In this document: piece after piece, positions 39,109-49,699 of the stretch
How the letters are laid out: every line of letters begins with the position of its first letter
How positions within the stretch are numbered: position 1 is the first letter of the stretch
Source: Oricola nitratireducens
GTDB lineage: Bacteria > Pseudomonadota > Alphaproteobacteria > Rhizobiales > Rhizobiaceae
Direction of reading: 5' to 3'
Assembly: GCF_014904745.1 (NCBI RefSeq)
Contig: NZ_JACZCS010000001.1
Location: 372,001 to 436,000 of the forward strand
Length of the DNA: 64,000 nt
Position numbers and translations under genes: made by a program
The notes under the pieces: generated by a model
Seen by the model: the letters and a program-made list of their open reading frames with translations, nothing else
Databases searched by the model: none
Told to the model about the DNA's origin: nothing

Positions 39109-40308
39109 ATGAACATTCACGAATATCAGGCCAAGCGGCTGCTGCACTCCTACGGAGCGCCGGTTGCCGGCGGCGTGGCGGTCTATTCCGTCGAGCAGGC
39201 GGAGGAATGGGCGAAGAAGCTGCCCGGACCGCTTTACGTGGTGAAAAGCCAGATCCATGCCGGCGGACGCGGCAAGGGCAAGTTCAAGGAACTCGGAGAG
39301 GACGCCAAGGGCGGCGTCCGGCTGGCCAAGTCGGTCGAGGAAGTTGTCGACAACGTCAAGGAAATGCTCGGCAAGACGCTGGTGACCAAGCAGACCGGCC
39401 CGGCCGGCAAGCAGGTCAATCGTCTCTATATCGAGGACGGCGCCGACATCGACCGCGAACTCTATCTCTCGATCCTGATCGACCGCACGGTCGGCCGTCC
39501 GGCCTTCGTGGTTTCGACCGAGGGCGGCATGGACATCGAGGCGGTTGCCGAGGAAACCCCGGACAAGATCGTCACCCTGGCGATCGATCCGGAAACCGGC
39601 GTCACCGATGCCGACTGCAAGAAGCTCAACAGGGCGCTTAAGCTGACCAAGGACGCGGCCAAGGACGGGATGAAACTGTTCCCGATCCTCTACAAGGCGT
39701 TCACCGAGAAGGACATGAGCCTGCTCGAGGTCAATCCGCTGATCGTCATGAAGGACGGCCATCTGCGCGTGCTCGACGCCAAGGTCTCCTTCGACGGCAA
39801 CGCGCTGTTCCGCCACGACGACATCATGGCGCTGCGCGACAAGTCGGAAGAGGACGAGAAGGAGATCGAGGCTTCCAAGCACGATCTCGCCTATGTCGCG
39901 CTCGACGGCGATATCGGCTGTATGGTCAACGGCGCAGGCCTCGCCATGGCGACGATGGACATCATCAAGCTCTACGGCAAGGAGCCGGCGAACTTCCTCG
40001 ATGTCGGCGGCGGCGCGTCGAAGGAAAAAGTCACCGCGGCGTTCAAGATCATCACCGCCGATCCTGCCGTCAAAGGCATCCTCGTCAACATCTTCGGCGG
40101 CATCATGAAATGCGACGTGATTGCCGAAGGCGTCGTCGCGGCGGTCAAGGAAGTCGGGCTCAAGGTGCCGCTGGTCGTGCGCCTCGAAGGCACCAATGTC
40201 GAACTCGGCAAAAAGATCATCAACGAAAGCGGCCTCAACGTCATCGCGGCCGACGATCTCGATGACGCGGCGCAGAAGATCGTCGCAGCCGTCGGAGAGG
40301 CCGCGTAG
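39109..40308 (+). CDS. sucC: Succinyl-CoA synthetase (ADP-forming), beta subunit
   Basis: A 399-residue ATP-grasp subunit that binds nucleotide and succinate. N-terminal [18 protein letters not shown], the [15 protein letters not shown] grasp segment, VEVNPL-type LLEVNPLIV, and [19 protein letters not shown] with [15 protein letters not shown] are conserved. Its TAG overlaps the GTG of the next, non-TCA gene by one base. Confidence 0.98.
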   Translation: MNIHEYQAKRLLHSYGAPVAGGVAVYSVEQAEEWAKKLPGPLYVVKSQIHAGGRGKGKFKELGEDAKGGVRLAKSVEEVVDNVKEMLGKTLVTKQTGPAGKQVNRLYIEDGADIDRELYLSILIDRTVGRPAFVVSTEGGMDIEAVAEETPDKIVTLAIDPETGVTDADCKKLNRALKLTKDAAKDGMKLFPILYKAFTEKDMSLLEVNPLIVMKDGHLRVLDAKVSFDGNALFRHDDIMALRDKSEEDEKEIEASKHDLAYVALDGDIGCMVNGAGLAMATMDIIKLYGKEPANFLDVGGGASKEKVTAAFKIITADPAVKGILVNIFGGIMKCDVIAEGVVAAVKEVGLKVPLVVRLEGTNVELGKKIINESGLNVIAADDLDDAAQKIVAAVGEAA

Positions 40309-40943
40309 TGCACGCGTTGCGGTCAGTCGCTGTTGCAGCAGCGCTCGTAGCGGCGTCGATGACGCCGGTTCGGGCGCATGCGCCGGACGGCGCGGCCTTC
40401 GTGGCCGCGTTCCGCGCGGTCTGCCTGCCGCAGCGACTGTCCTATGACGGCATGATCGACCTCGCCGGATCACTCGGATGGCGGACTGTTGTCCCGGGCT
40501 CCAGCGAGGAACTCGCGGCCATTCTCAAACTGGCTGACGATGCGATCGCCAAGAATGACGGAGACGTCCGAATGGCGCGGTCCGCGTTCGAACGTGTCGT
40601 CGCCGGCAAGCTCCACCACCTGCTTCTCAGCCACATAGTCGCTCCGGAAGCCCCGGCGGTGACGAGCTGCGCGCTTTACGATTTCGGGGCCACCGAACAG
40701 ATCGATGCGCAACTGGTCACCGATGTCGTCGGCGTCGAGCAAAAACGCTACTTCGTCAATGACGGCTTCCATGCCTATAGCTGGGGCGTCACGCCGGCGA
40801 TGCCCGGCACGTTCCAGACCGTTCTCACTTTCGTTGCCGAGGACAGCCCGCATGTCGAAAAGACGGGTTTTTCCGGCCTTGTTCTGAAAATCGATTCCAC
40901 TGACCCGGATGCCGTCAAGGCGGAACCGGACGCCAAGGATTAA
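40308..40943 (+). CDS. Secreted protein of unknown function inside the suc operon
   Basis: A 211-residue exported protein between sucC and sucD. Signal peptide about residues 1-24 (ending TPVRA before HAPDG). The mature part has two cysteines (RAVCLPQ and TSCALYDFG), helical N-terminal and beta-rich C-terminal halves, and ends [14 protein letters not shown] recognise no family or catalytic motif. The GTG start overlaps the sucC stop (TAGTG) and sucD follows after 16 bases, so it must be co-transcribed with sucCD. A periplasmic protein has no obvious role in a matrix-type TCA enzyme operon. Confidence 0.82.
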   Translation: MHALRSVAVAAALVAASMTPVRAHAPDGAAFVAAFRAVCLPQRLSYDGMIDLAGSLGWRTVVPGSSEELAAILKLADDAIAKNDGDVRMARSAFERVVAGKLHHLLLSHIVAPEAPAVTSCALYDFGATEQIDAQLVTDVVGVEQKRYFVNDGFHAYSWGVTPAMPGTFQTVLTFVAEDSPHVEKTGFSGLVLKIDSTDPDAVKAEPDAKD

Positions 40944-40959
40944 GGGAGCTGCAAAGCAC

Positions 40960-41880
40960 ATGTCCATCCTCGTAAACAAAGACACCAAGGTTCTTGTCCA
41001 GGGACTGACCGGCAAGACCGGGACCTTCCACACCGAACAGGCGCTGGGTTATTACGGCACCCAGATGGTCGCCGGAATTCACCCGAAGAAGGGCGGCGAA
41101 ACCTGGACCGCGGGCGAAGGCGCCGGCGAGGCGGCCGGTCGCGAACTGCCGATCTTCGCCAGCGTCGGGGAAGCCAAGGAAGCGACCGGCGCCAACGCAT
41201 CGGTGATCTACGTTCCGCCGGCAGGCGCGGGCGCCGCGATCATCGAGGCGATCGAGGCCGAGATCCCGCTTATCGTCTGCATCACGGAAGGCATTCCGGT
41301 GCTGGACATGGTCAACGTCAAGGCGAAGCTCGACAAGTCGACCTCGCGCCTGATCGGGCCGAACTGCCCGGGCGTTCTGACGCCAGAAGAATGCAAGATC
41401 GGCATCATGCCGGGCTCGATCTTCAAGAAGGGCAATGTCGGCATCCTGTCGCGCTCCGGCACGCTGACCTACGAGGCGGTCTTCCAGACCACCAATGAAG
41501 GCCTCGGCCAGACGACGGCTGTCGGCATTGGTGGCGACCCGGTCAAGGGCACCGAGTTCATCGATGTCCTGGAGATGTTCCTCGCCGACGACGAGACCCA
41601 GTCGATCATCATGATCGGCGAAATCGGCGGTTCGGCCGAGGAGGACGCGGCGCAGTTCCTCAAGGACGAGGCCAAGAAGGGCCGCAAGAAGCCGATGGTC
41701 GGCTTCATCGCCGGCCGCACGGCGCCTCCCGGCCGCACCATGGGCCACGCCGGCGCGGTGATCTCCGGCGGCAAGGGCGGTGCCGAAGACAAGATCGCGG
41801 CGATGGAGGATGCGGGCATCCTCGTCTCGCCGTCGCCGGCACAGCTCGGCAAGACGCTTGTCGAAGTGCTGAAGGGCTGA
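40960..41880 (+). CDS. sucD: Succinyl-CoA synthetase, alpha subunit
   Basis: A 306-residue subunit that binds CoA and carries the phosphohistidine. Segments: [17 protein letters not shown], CoA-binding GVHPKKGG-like ([10 protein letters not shown]), [20 protein letters not shown], and the active His in [21 protein letters not shown] 40960 has AAGGGAG. It is separated from sucC by the unknown secreted protein gene. Confidence 0.98.
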   Translation: MSILVNKDTKVLVQGLTGKTGTFHTEQALGYYGTQMVAGIHPKKGGETWTAGEGAGEAAGRELPIFASVGEAKEATGANASVIYVPPAGAGAAIIEAIEAEIPLIVCITEGIPVLDMVNVKAKLDKSTSRLIGPNCPGVLTPEECKIGIMPGSIFKKGNVGILSRSGTLTYEAVFQTTNEGLGQTTAVGIGGDPVKGTEFIDVLEMFLADDETQSIIMIGEIGGSAEEDAAQFLKDEAKKGRKKPMVGFIAGRTAPPGRTMGHAGAVISGGKGGAEDKIAAMEDAGILVSPSPAQLGKTLVEVLKG

Positions 41881-41889
41881 AGAGACTGA

Positions 41890-41912
41890 CCGGGGCGGCG
41901 CGTTCGCCCCGG
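41890..41912 (+). other. Strong intercistronic hairpin between sucD and sucA
   Basis: CCGGGGCG (41890-41897) pairs perfectly with CGCCCCGG (41905-41912) around 7 bases. No T-tract follows. It lies 9 bases after the sucD stop and about 110 before sucA. It may protect the upstream mRNA or set different levels of sucCD and sucAB. Confidence 0.6.
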
Positions 41913-42020
41913 ACTCGACCAGGGGGCAAAGGCGGCTCGAGACCGCCATGGAAACATGAGCGCCAAGGCGCAACGGCAACCCAAGGATCGGGCCGGCACG
42001 GCCCGCACAAGGTGAAGCAA

Positions 42021-45011
42021 ATGGCACGCACCGACGAACTGAACGACATATTCGCGTCGACCTCGTTTCTCTATGGCGGCAACGCCCACTATATCGAGGA
42101 ACTCTACGCTCAGTTTCAGGACAATCCGGCCTCCGTACCGGTCGAATGGCAGACCTTCTTCGGCGATCTGCACGACAAGCCCGACGACGTGCGCAAGAAC
42201 GCGCGCGGCGCGTCGTGGGAGCGCGACAACTGGCCGCTGACGCCGAATGGCGAGCTGACCTCGGCGCTCGACGGCAACTGGGCCGTCGTCGAAGACCACA
42301 TGGGCGCCAAGCTGAAGGAAAAGGCGGCCGTCGCCGGCAAGCCCACCTCGGATGCCGAGATCCTGCAGGCGCAGCGCGATTCGGTCCGCGCCATCATGAT
42401 GATCCGCGCCTACCGCATGCGCGGCCATCTGCACGCCAATCTCGACCCGCTCGGCCTGGCCGGCCCGAAGGAAGACTATAACGAGTTGCATCCCTCGGCC
42501 TACGGTTTTACCGAGGCCGACTACGACCGCAGCATCTTCATCGACAACGTTCTCGGTCTCGAATACGCGACCATCCCCGAGATGCTCGACATTCTGAAGC
42601 GGACCTATTGCTCCACGATCGGCGTCGAATTCATGCACATCTCCAATCCGGAGGAGAAGTCATGGATCCAGCAGCGCATCGAGGGGCCGGACAAGGGCGT
42701 CGCGTTCACCGCCAACGGCAAGAAGGCGATCCTGCAGAAGCTGGTCGAGGCGGAAGGTTTCGAGCAGTTCATCGACGTCAAGTACAAGGGAACCAAGCGC
42801 TTCGGCCTCGATGGTGGCGAATCGCTGATCCCGGCGCTCGAGCAGATCATCAAGCGCGGCGGCGCCATGGGCCTCAAAGAGGTCGTGTTCGGCATGGCCC
42901 ACCGCGGCCGTCTCAACGTGCTCAGCCAGGTGATGGCGAAGCCGCACCGCGCGATCTTCAACGAGTTCAAGGGCGGGTCTTTCACGCCTGACGAGGTCGA
43001 GGGTTCGGGCGACGTGAAATACCACCTTGGCGCCTCGTCGGACCGCGAGTTCGACGGCAACAAGGTGCACCTGTCGCTGACCGCCAACCCGTCGCACCTG
43101 GAAATCGTCGATCCGGTCGTGATGGGCAAGGCGCGCGCCAAGCAGGACCAGCATGCGGGCGGCGCGCAGCGCGACGAAATCGTGCCGCTGGAGGATCGCG
43201 CCAAGGTGATGCCGCTGCTGATCCACGGCGACGCGGCCTTTGCCGGCCAGGGCGTGGTGCCGGAATGCCTGGGCCTGTCGGCGCTGCGCGGCCATCGCGT
43301 CGCCGGCACGCTGCATGTCATCATCAACAACCAGATCGGGTTCACGACCAATCCGCGGTTCTCGCGCTCCTCGCCCTATCCGTCCGACGTGGCGAAGATG
43401 ATCGAGGCGCCGATTTTCCACGTTAACGGCGACGACCCGGAGGCGGTGGTCTACGCGGCCAAGGTGGCGACCGAATTCCGGATGCTGTTCCACAAGCCGG
43501 TCGTCATCGACATGTTCTGCTACCGCCGCTTCGGCCACAACGAGGGCGACGAGCCGGCGTTCACGCAGCCGCTGATGTACCGCAAGATCCGCGCCCACAA
43601 GACGACGGCGCAGATCTATGCCGACCAGCTGATCGCCGAAGGCCTGATCAGGGTCGACGAATACGACAAGATGAAGTCCGACTGGCGCGAGCATCTGGAG
43701 GTCGAGTTCCAGGCCGGCGACAATTTCAAGCCGAACAAGGCGGACTGGCTCGACGGCAAGTGGTCGGGCCTGTCCAAGGCGGACAACGAGGACGAGCGCC
43801 GGCGCGGCAAGACCGCCGTGCCGATGAAGGCGCTCAAGGAGATCGGCAAGAAACTGACGACGGTGCCGGACGGGTTCAACGCGCACCGCACGATCCAGCG
43901 CTTTCTCGGCAACCGCGCCATGATGATCGAGACAGGCGAGGGCGTCGACTGGGCGACGGCGGAGGCGCTGGCCTTCGGGTCGCTCGTCCAGGAAGGCTAC
44001 GGCGTGCGGCTGTCCGGACAGGATTGCGAACGCGGCACCTTCTCGCAGCGCCATTCGGTGCTCTACGACCAGGAGACCGAAGACCGCTATGTCTCGCTGA
44101 ACAACATCGCCAAGGGCCAGGGCCGCTTCGAGGTCATCAACTCGATGCTCTCGGAAGAGGCCGTGCTCGGCTTCGAATACGGCTATTCGCTGGCCGAACC
44201 GAACGGGCTGACACTCTGGGAAGCGCAGTTCGGCGATTTCGCCAACGGCGCGCAGGTCGTCTTCGACCAGTTCATCTCGTCGGGCGAGCGCAAGTGGCTG
44301 CGCATGTCCGGCCTCGTCTGCCTGCTGCCGCATGGCTACGAGGGCCAGGGGCCGGAACACTCCTCGGCCCGGCTCGAGCGCTATCTGCAGATGTGCGCGG
44401 AAGACAACATGCAGGTGGCGAACTGCACGACGCCGGCCAACTATTTCCACATCCTGCGCCGGCAGCTGAAGCGCGACTTCCGCAAGCCGCTCATCCTGAT
44501 GACGCCGAAATCGCTGCTGCGCCACAAGCGCGCCGTGTCGACGCTGAACGAGATGTCGGGCGAAAGCGCGTTCCACCGGCTGCTGTGGGACGATGCCGAG
44601 ATGATCAAGGACGGCCCGATCAAGCTGGTGACGGATTCCAAGATCCGCCGCGTCGTGATGTGCACCGGCAAGGTCTATTTCGATCTGCTCGAGGAGCGCG
44701 AGGCGCGCGGCGTCAACGACGTCTATCTGCTTCGCCTCGAACAGCTCTATCCGTTCCCGGCCAAGGCGCTGATCACCGAATTGTCGCGCTTCAAGAACGC
44801 CGACATGGTCTGGTGCCAGGAGGAGCCGAAAAACATGGGCGCCTGGGCCTTCATCGATCCCTACCTGGAATGGGTTCTCGCCCACATCAACGCCAAGCAT
44901 CAGCGCGTGCGCTACACCGGCCGCGCGGCGTCCGCCTCGACGGCGACCGGCCTGATGTCGAAGCACAAGGAACAACTGGCGGCCTTCCTAGAAGACGCGC
45001 TCGGCGAATGA
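42021..45011 (+). CDS. sucA: 2-oxoglutarate dehydrogenase E1 component
   Basis: A 996-residue thiamine-diphosphate-dependent decarboxylase of the 2-oxoglutarate dehydrogenase complex. N-terminal FLYGGNAHYIEELYAQFQDNP (E2-binding region). GMAHRGRLNVLSQVM and HLGASSDRE are substrate/ThDP motifs. HGDAAFAGQGVVPE with INNQIGFTTNP forms the ThDP-binding GDG...NN motif. FSQRHSVLYDQ lies in the pyrimidine domain. ATG 42021 has AAGG spaced well. Immediately followed by sucB. Confidence 0.98.
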   Translation: MARTDELNDIFASTSFLYGGNAHYIEELYAQFQDNPASVPVEWQTFFGDLHDKPDDVRKNARGASWERDNWPLTPNGELTSALDGNWAVVEDHMGAKLKEKAAVAGKPTSDAEILQAQRDSVRAIMMIRAYRMRGHLHANLDPLGLAGPKEDYNELHPSAYGFTEADYDRSIFIDNVLGLEYATIPEMLDILKRTYCSTIGVEFMHISNPEEKSWIQQRIEGPDKGVAFTANGKKAILQKLVEAEGFEQFIDVKYKGTKRFGLDGGESLIPALEQIIKRGGAMGLKEVVFGMAHRGRLNVLSQVMAKPHRAIFNEFKGGSFTPDEVEGSGDVKYHLGASSDREFDGNKVHLSLTANPSHLEIVDPVVMGKARAKQDQHAGGAQRDEIVPLEDRAKVMPLLIHGDAAFAGQGVVPECLGLSALRGHRVAGTLHVIINNQIGFTTNPRFSRSSPYPSDVAKMIEAPIFHVNGDDPEAVVYAAKVATEFRMLFHKPVVIDMFCYRRFGHNEGDEPAFTQPLMYRKIRAHKTTAQIYADQLIAEGLIRVDEYDKMKSDWREHLEVEFQAGDNFKPNKADWLDGKWSGLSKADNEDERRRGKTAVPMKALKEIGKKLTTVPDGFNAHRTIQRFLGNRAMMIETGEGVDWATAEALAFGSLVQEGYGVRLSGQDCERGTFSQRHSVLYDQETEDRYVSLNNIAKGQGRFEVINSMLSEEAVLGFEYGYSLAEPNGLTLWEAQFGDFANGAQVVFDQFISSGERKWLRMSGLVCLLPHGYEGQGPEHSSARLERYLQMCAEDNMQVANCTTPANYFHILRRQLKRDFRKPLILMTPKSLLRHKRAVSTLNEMSGESAFHRLLWDDAEMIKDGPIKLVTDSKIRRVVMCTGKVYFDLLEEREARGVNDVYLLRLEQLYPFPAKALITELSRFKNADMVWCQEEPKNMGAWAFIDPYLEWVLAHINAKHQRVRYTGRAASASTATGLMSKHKEQLAAFLEDALGE

Positions 45012-45048
45012 CGCCGCTTTGAACCACGAATTTTGGAAAGACTGAACG

Positions 45049-46281
45049 ATGGCTAAAGAAATCCGCGTACCCACCCTCGGCGAATCGGTCACGGAAGCAA
45101 CGATCGGCAAGTGGTTCAAGAAAACCGGCGACGCCGTCGCCGACGGCGAAACTCTGGTCGAACTCGAAACCGACAAGGTGACGCTGGAAGTGCCGGCGCC
45201 CGCCGCGGGCACGCTCGGCGAGATCCTTGCGCCGGAAGGCGAGACGGTTGAGGTCAACGCGCTTCTCGGCATGCTGAACGAGGGCGAGGGCGCGCCCGCC
45301 GCCCCGGCCGAGGCGGCAAAGACGCAAGAGGCCGCGCCGGCGAAAGAAGAGGCAAAGCCCGCTCCCGCCCCGGCCGCGAAATCCGGCGACATGCCGCCGG
45401 CGCCGTCGGCCGCCAAGCTGATGGCCGACACCAATGTTGCCGCGGACAAGGTTGCCGGTTCCGGCAAGCGCGGACAGGTGCTCAAGGGCGACGTCATCGA
45501 GGCGATCGCCTCGGGCGCGACCGCGGCAGCGCAGCCGGAAGCGCCGCGCGCCGCCCGCGCGTCGTCGCCGGAAACCGATGCCGTGCGCGAGGAACGCGTG
45601 CGCATGACGAAATTGCGCCAGACCATCGCGCGCCGACTGAAGGATGCGCAGAACTCGGCGGCGATGCTGACCACCTACAACGAGGTGGACATGACCGCGG
45701 TGATGGACCTGCGCAAGAAATACAAGGACCTGTTCGAGAAGAAGCACGGCGTGAAGCTCGGCTTCATGGGCTTCTTCACCAAGGCGGTGACGCATGCGCT
45801 GCAGGAAGTCCCGGCGGTCAATGCCGAGATTGACGGCACGGACATCATCTACAAGCATTTCTGCCACATCGGCGTCGCGGTGGGCACTGACAAGGGCCTC
45901 GTCGTTCCGGTCGTGCGTGACGCCGACCAGATGGGCATTGCCGATATCGAGAAGGAAATCGGCCGGCTCGGCCTTGCGGCGCGCGACGGCAAGCTCGGCA
46001 TGGCCGACATGCAGGGCGGCACCTTCACGATTTCCAATGGCGGCGTCTACGGCTCGTTGATGTCCTCGCCGATCCTGAACGCGCCGCAATCCGGCATTCT
46101 CGGCATGCACAAGATCCAGGAACGGCCGATGGCGATCGGCGGCCAGGTGGTGATCCGTCCGATGATGTATCTGGCGCTTTCCTACGACCATCGCATCGTC
46201 GACGGCAAGGAAGCCGTGACCTTCCTGGTGCGGGTCAAGGAGAGCCTCGAGGATCCGGAGCGTCTCGTTCTCGACCTCTAA
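45049..46281 (+). CDS. sucB: Dihydrolipoyl succinyltransferase (E2 of 2-oxoglutarate dehydrogenase)
   Basis: A 410-residue E2. One lipoyl domain with the lipoyl-Lys at residue 43 (ETDKVTLEV), an Ala/Pro/Lys linker (about 85-115), and the peripheral-subunit-binding domain ([12 protein letters not shown] ... [15 protein letters not shown]). The catalytic core ends in [12 protein letters not shown], with the HxxxD motif. ATG 45049 follows GGAAAG. 37 bases after sucA. Confidence 0.98.
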   Translation: MAKEIRVPTLGESVTEATIGKWFKKTGDAVADGETLVELETDKVTLEVPAPAAGTLGEILAPEGETVEVNALLGMLNEGEGAPAAPAEAAKTQEAAPAKEEAKPAPAPAAKSGDMPPAPSAAKLMADTNVAADKVAGSGKRGQVLKGDVIEAIASGATAAAQPEAPRAARASSPETDAVREERVRMTKLRQTIARRLKDAQNSAAMLTTYNEVDMTAVMDLRKKYKDLFEKKHGVKLGFMGFFTKAVTHALQEVPAVNAEIDGTDIIYKHFCHIGVAVGTDKGLVVPVVRDADQMGIADIEKEIGRLGLAARDGKLGMADMQGGTFTISNGGVYGSLMSSPILNAPQSGILGMHKIQERPMAIGGQVVIRPMMYLALSYDHRIVDGKEAVTFLVRVKESLEDPERLVLDL

Positions 46282-46338
46282 TCGCAAGGCGGGTTGCCGG
46301 TCGCTGCCGGCCATCCGCCGACCCGATCCGGGAGACCA

Positions 46339-46986
46339 ATGCCGATGACCCAGTACTGGATTGAACTCGCCTCCATCATGGCCGTTTTCTCCTTCGCCAT
46401 CGTGGCGCCGGGAGCCGATACGGCGATGGTCATGCGCCAGGCGATCGTCCACGGACGCCGGGCCGCGATCCTGACCAGTATCGGCGTCGGGGTGTCGCTG
46501 ATGTTCCATGTCAGCTACACGATCCTCGGGCTCGGGCTGATCATTTCGCAGTCGATCCTGCTGTTCAACCTGCTGAAATGGCTTGGCGTCGCCTATCTCG
46601 TCTATATCGGCGTGCAGTCGCTGCGCGCAGGCAGGGTGACGCTTGACGCGGGCGTGCCAGACGCGTCGGGCAAGGCGCTTCCGCAGACCGCCTTCAAGGG
46701 GTTCGCGCTCGGTTTCCTGGCCAATGCGCTCAATCCCAAGCCGGTGTTCTTCTTCCTGTCGGTCTTTTCGGCGATCGTCAGTCACGAGACGCCGGCGGCG
46801 ATCAAGTTCGGCTACGGTCTGGTGATGGCGGGCTGCCTGATCGCCTGGTTCGTCGGCGTGTCCTTCTTCCTGACGACGCCGCGCATGCGTGCCGCTTTCG
46901 AGCGGGCGAGCAAGTGGATCAACCGCGCGAGCGGCGCCGTCTTCATTGCCTTCGGCCTCAAGCTTGCCGCCGAAAAGGCGGGTTGA
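46339..46986 (+). CDS. LysE/RhtB-family exporter inside the TCA operon
   Basis: A 215-residue inner-membrane protein with about six helices, the second LysE-type carrier in the window. The signature IVAPGADTAMVMRQAIVHGRRAAI has A instead of the usual TPGP in the first motif (PGAD). The ANALNPKPVFFF motif is typical. Substrate unknown. It starts at ATG 46339 with GGGAGA and is placed between sucB and lpdA in the same direction, suggesting co-transcription. Confidence 0.88.
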   Translation: MPMTQYWIELASIMAVFSFAIVAPGADTAMVMRQAIVHGRRAAILTSIGVGVSLMFHVSYTILGLGLIISQSILLFNLLKWLGVAYLVYIGVQSLRAGRVTLDAGVPDASGKALPQTAFKGFALGFLANALNPKPVFFFLSVFSAIVSHETPAAIKFGYGLVMAGCLIAWFVGVSFFLTTPRMRAAFERASKWINRASGAVFIAFGLKLAAEKAG

Positions 46987-47074
46987 CCTGACGGCCGCGT
47001 ATACCAATTCGAGAAAAGGCGGGTCTGGATACAGCCGCACAAGCAGCAAGACCGCGTAAAAAAGGAAAAGTTCC

Positions 47075-48484
47075 ATGGCATACGATGTTGTAGTGATCGG
47101 ATCGGGACCGGGCGGCTATGTCTGCGCAATCAAATGCGCGCAGCTCGGCCTCAAGACCGCGATCGTCGAAAAGCGGCCGACGCTCGGCGGCACCTGCCTC
47201 AACATCGGCTGCATTCCGTCAAAGGCGCTGCTGCATGCGTCCGAGATGTTCCACGAGACCGAGGCGACGTTGCCGAAGCTCGGCGTCAAGGTCGGCAAGC
47301 CGAAGCTCGATCTGCCGGCGATGATGGCGCACAAGGACGCCACCGTGAAATCCAATGTCGACGGCGTCGCCTTCCTGATGAAGAAGAACAAGGTCGACGT
47401 GCTGCGGGGCACCGGCACGGTGCTCGGCGAAGGCAAGGTCTCGGTCGCCGACGAAGACGGCAAGACCAGCGAGATCGAGGCGAAGAACATCGTCATCGCC
47501 ACCGGGTCCGATGTCGCCGGCATCCCCGGGGTCGAACTGGAATTCGACGAGAAGACGATCGTTTCCTCGACCGGCGCGCTCGACCTCGACAAGGTTCCGG
47601 GGCATCTGGTGGTGGTCGGCGCCGGTGTGATCGGGCTTGAGCTCGGTTCGGTCTGGCGGCGGCTCGGCGCGGAGGTGACCGTGGTCGAATTCCTCGACAC
47701 GGTTCTCGGCGGCATGGACGGCGAGGTCTCCAAGCAGTTCCAGCGCCTGCTGGAACGGCAGGGGATGAAGTTCAGGCTCGGCGCCAAGGTCACCGGCGTC
47801 AAGAAGACGGCGAAGGGCGCCGACGTCACCTTCGAACCGGTCAAGGGCGGCGACGCCGAGACGGTTTCGGCCGATATCGTGCTCGTGGCGACGGGCCGCA
47901 AGCCCTATACGGACGGCCTCGGTCTGGAAAAGGCCGGCGTCGTGCTCGACGAGCGTGGCCGCGTCGAGATCAACGATCACTGGCAGACCTCGGTCACCGG
48001 CATTTATGCGCTGGGCGACGTGGTCAAGGGTCCGATGCTGGCGCACAAGGCCGAAGACGAGGGCATGGCGGTCGCCGAAATCATCGCCGGCCAGCATGGC
48101 CATGTGAATTTCGGCGTCATTCCCGGCGTGGTCTACACCGAGCCGGAGGTCGCTTCCGTCGGCAAGACCGAGGAGGAGCTGAAGAAGGAGGGCGTGGACT
48201 ACGTCTCCGGCAAGTTCCCGTTCTCCGCCAATGGCCGCGCGCGGGCGATGCTGGCGCCGGACGGTTTCGTCAAGATCCTCGCCGACAAGAAGACCGACCG
48301 CGTGCTCGGCGTGCACATGCTCGGCAAGGGCGTCGGCGAGATGATCCACGAGGCGGCGGTGCTGATGGAGTTCGGCGGGTCTTCGGAAGACCTGGCGCGC
48401 ACCTGCCATGCGCATCCAACCATGTCGGAAGCCGTGCGCGAGGCGGCGCTGGCGACCGCCTTCGGCAAGCCGATCCACATGTAG
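47075..48484 (+). CDS. lpdA: Dihydrolipoyl dehydrogenase (E3)
   Basis: A 469-residue FAD enzyme that reoxidises lipoamide in 2-oxo-acid dehydrogenase complexes. FAD motif [17 protein letters not shown], redox pair C41 and C46 ([13 protein letters not shown]), NAD motif [15 protein letters not shown], and the C-terminal active-site [13 protein letters not shown] providing the catalytic His-Glu. Likely serves the sucAB complex next to it. Confidence 0.98.
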   Translation: MAYDVVVIGSGPGGYVCAIKCAQLGLKTAIVEKRPTLGGTCLNIGCIPSKALLHASEMFHETEATLPKLGVKVGKPKLDLPAMMAHKDATVKSNVDGVAFLMKKNKVDVLRGTGTVLGEGKVSVADEDGKTSEIEAKNIVIATGSDVAGIPGVELEFDEKTIVSSTGALDLDKVPGHLVVVGAGVIGLELGSVWRRLGAEVTVVEFLDTVLGGMDGEVSKQFQRLLERQGMKFRLGAKVTGVKKTAKGADVTFEPVKGGDAETVSADIVLVATGRKPYTDGLGLEKAGVVLDERGRVEINDHWQTSVTGIYALGDVVKGPMLAHKAEDEGMAVAEIIAGQHGHVNFGVIPGVVYTEPEVASVGKTEEELKKEGVDYVSGKFPFSANGRARAMLAPDGFVKILADKKTDRVLGVHMLGKGVGEMIHEAAVLMEFGGSSEDLARTCHAHPTMSEAVREAALATAFGKPIHM

Positions 48485-48487
48485 TCT

Positions 48488-48518
48488 TTTCCGCATCGGC
48501 ATCGCGCCGTTGCGGAAA
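48488..48518. other. Long hairpin downstream of lpdA
   Basis: TTTCCGCA-T-CGGC ... GCCG-T-TGCGGAAA: two stacked stems of 8 and 4 bases with one T-T mismatch and a 5-base loop, starting just after the lpdA stop. There is no U-run on the plus strand (CGGGAACAATC follows), so it is either a Rho-assisted or processing structure or a symmetric protein site. Confidence 0.5.
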
Positions 48519-48610
48519 CGGGAACAATCTCTTCACGGTTTTTCCGTAGACGGAACGGCGTGGATGGTCGCATCGTGCCAGGAGCATGCGGCGAGAAGGG
48601 ACTTACCGAT

Positions 48611-49393
48611 TTGATCAATCTGTCTAAATTCAGCGGAACGCTTGGCGCGGGCGCGCTCGCGGCCGTCTTGTTGGCTACGCCGTCGCTTGCGGGCGATTCC
48701 CCGCCCGGCATCGAGTTCGAACTCGGCGGCGGCGGTGCGGTCGCGCCACGCTACGAGGGATCGTCCGACTATCTCCTCAGCCCCTATCCGACGTTTCGCC
48801 TGAAGCGGCTGACCTTCTCGAACGGTTTCCAGATCGGCGGCGGCGACGGGATGGGCCTGTCCTTCTATCCCTCGTTCGCCTATCGTGGCGCGCGCAAGGC
48901 CGCCGACACGCTGGCGCTGACCGGTCTTGCGGATGTCGACGCGGCCGTCGAACTCGGTCTTGGCGCGTCCTATACGACGCCCGGTTTCAGGGTCTTTTCC
49001 GAGATCCGCCGCGGGGTGACCGGACATGACGGATTTGTCGGGGAAATCGGCGCGGATCTCATCATGCGGCCGGCGGACAAGCTGACGCTGTCGGCGGGGC
49101 CGCGCGCATCGTTCGCCGACGGCGCCTATATGGACACCTATTTCAGCGTCACGGCTGCCGAAGCCGTTGCGTCCGGGCTGCCGCAGTTCGACGCCGGGCC
49201 GGGCTTCAAGTCCGTCGGCGCGGAGGCCAAGCTGCGGTACGACTTTGCGCCCAACTGGGCGGTGGAAAGTTCGGCCAGCTACAACCGCCTGATCGGGGAT
49301 GCCTCGAATTCGCCCGTGACGGGCATCGGCTCCCGCGATCAGTACGGCTTCCGGCTGGGTCTCGTGCGCAGTTTTCGGATCGACTTCCGGTAA
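48611..49393 (+). CDS. MipA/OmpV-family outer-membrane protein
   Basis: About 260 residues, with a signal peptide ending SLAGD and a beta-barrel pattern. Alternating hydrophobic strands include IEFELGGGGAVAPRYEGSSDYLLSPYPTF at the start, FYPSFAYRG, LGASYTTPGFRVFSEIRRGV, and a terminal Phe-containing strand (VRSFRIDFR). The opening GGGAVAPRYEGS and C-terminal strand are typical of MipA/OmpV scaffolding-type barrels. The start is uncertain: TTG 48611 gives a clean leader after AGAAGGG; GTG 48560 is in frame upstream. Confidence 0.8.
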   Translation: MINLSKFSGTLGAGALAAVLLATPSLAGDSPPGIEFELGGGGAVAPRYEGSSDYLLSPYPTFRLKRLTFSNGFQIGGGDGMGLSFYPSFAYRGARKAADTLALTGLADVDAAVELGLGASYTTPGFRVFSEIRRGVTGHDGFVGEIGADLIMRPADKLTLSAGPRASFADGAYMDTYFSVTAAEAVASGLPQFDAGPGFKSVGAEAKLRYDFAPNWAVESSASYNRLIGDASNSPVTGIGSRDQYGFRLGLVRSFRIDFR

Positions 49394-49415
49394 GCGCGCG
49401 AGTTCGCCAAAACCG

Positions 49416-49616
49416 TTATTGTTCGGGCGAGGCCGGGATGATGTCATCCGGCACGTCGATCGTCACGTTGACGTCGTTGCTGTCGGTGAAGGCACCCGAA
49501 TTATAGAGATAGAAGCCGCCGACCGCGAGCACGATCAGCAGAAGAATGGCGATGAACCAGCCGGCGCCGGTGCCGTTGGTGTAGACGACCCGGGTTTCAC
49601 GATCCTGCGTTGTCAT
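49416..49616 (-). CDS. Tiny single-pass membrane protein, unknown function
   Basis: 66 residues: a polar cytoplasmic N-terminus (TTQDRETRVVYTNGTG), one transmembrane helix at about 18-40 (AGWFIAILLLIVLAVGGFYLYN), and an acidic, Asp-rich periplasmic tail (VNVTIDVPDDIIPASPEQ). It has a strong AGGAG ribosome site. No family is recognised. Convergent with the MipA-like gene. Confidence 0.72.
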   Translation of the reverse strand: MTTQDRETRVVYTNGTGAGWFIAILLLIVLAVGGFYLYNSGAFTDSNDVNVTIDVPDDIIPASPEQ

Positions 49617-49699
49617 GTGTCATCTCCTGTTTGATTTCAGGGCGATAACGACGGGCGCCGCGAAGCGTTCCATCCTCTTTTTCGGCCATGACGAAACGA

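Noticed and set aside
42660-44975. Long open frame on the minus strand opposite sucA (over 770 codons), and similar ones opposite sucB-lpdA and mdh-sucC
   Set aside because: They are mirror frames produced by GC-rich third positions in highly conserved genes. They lack ribosome sites and recognisable domains, and have Arg/His/Leu-heavy composition.
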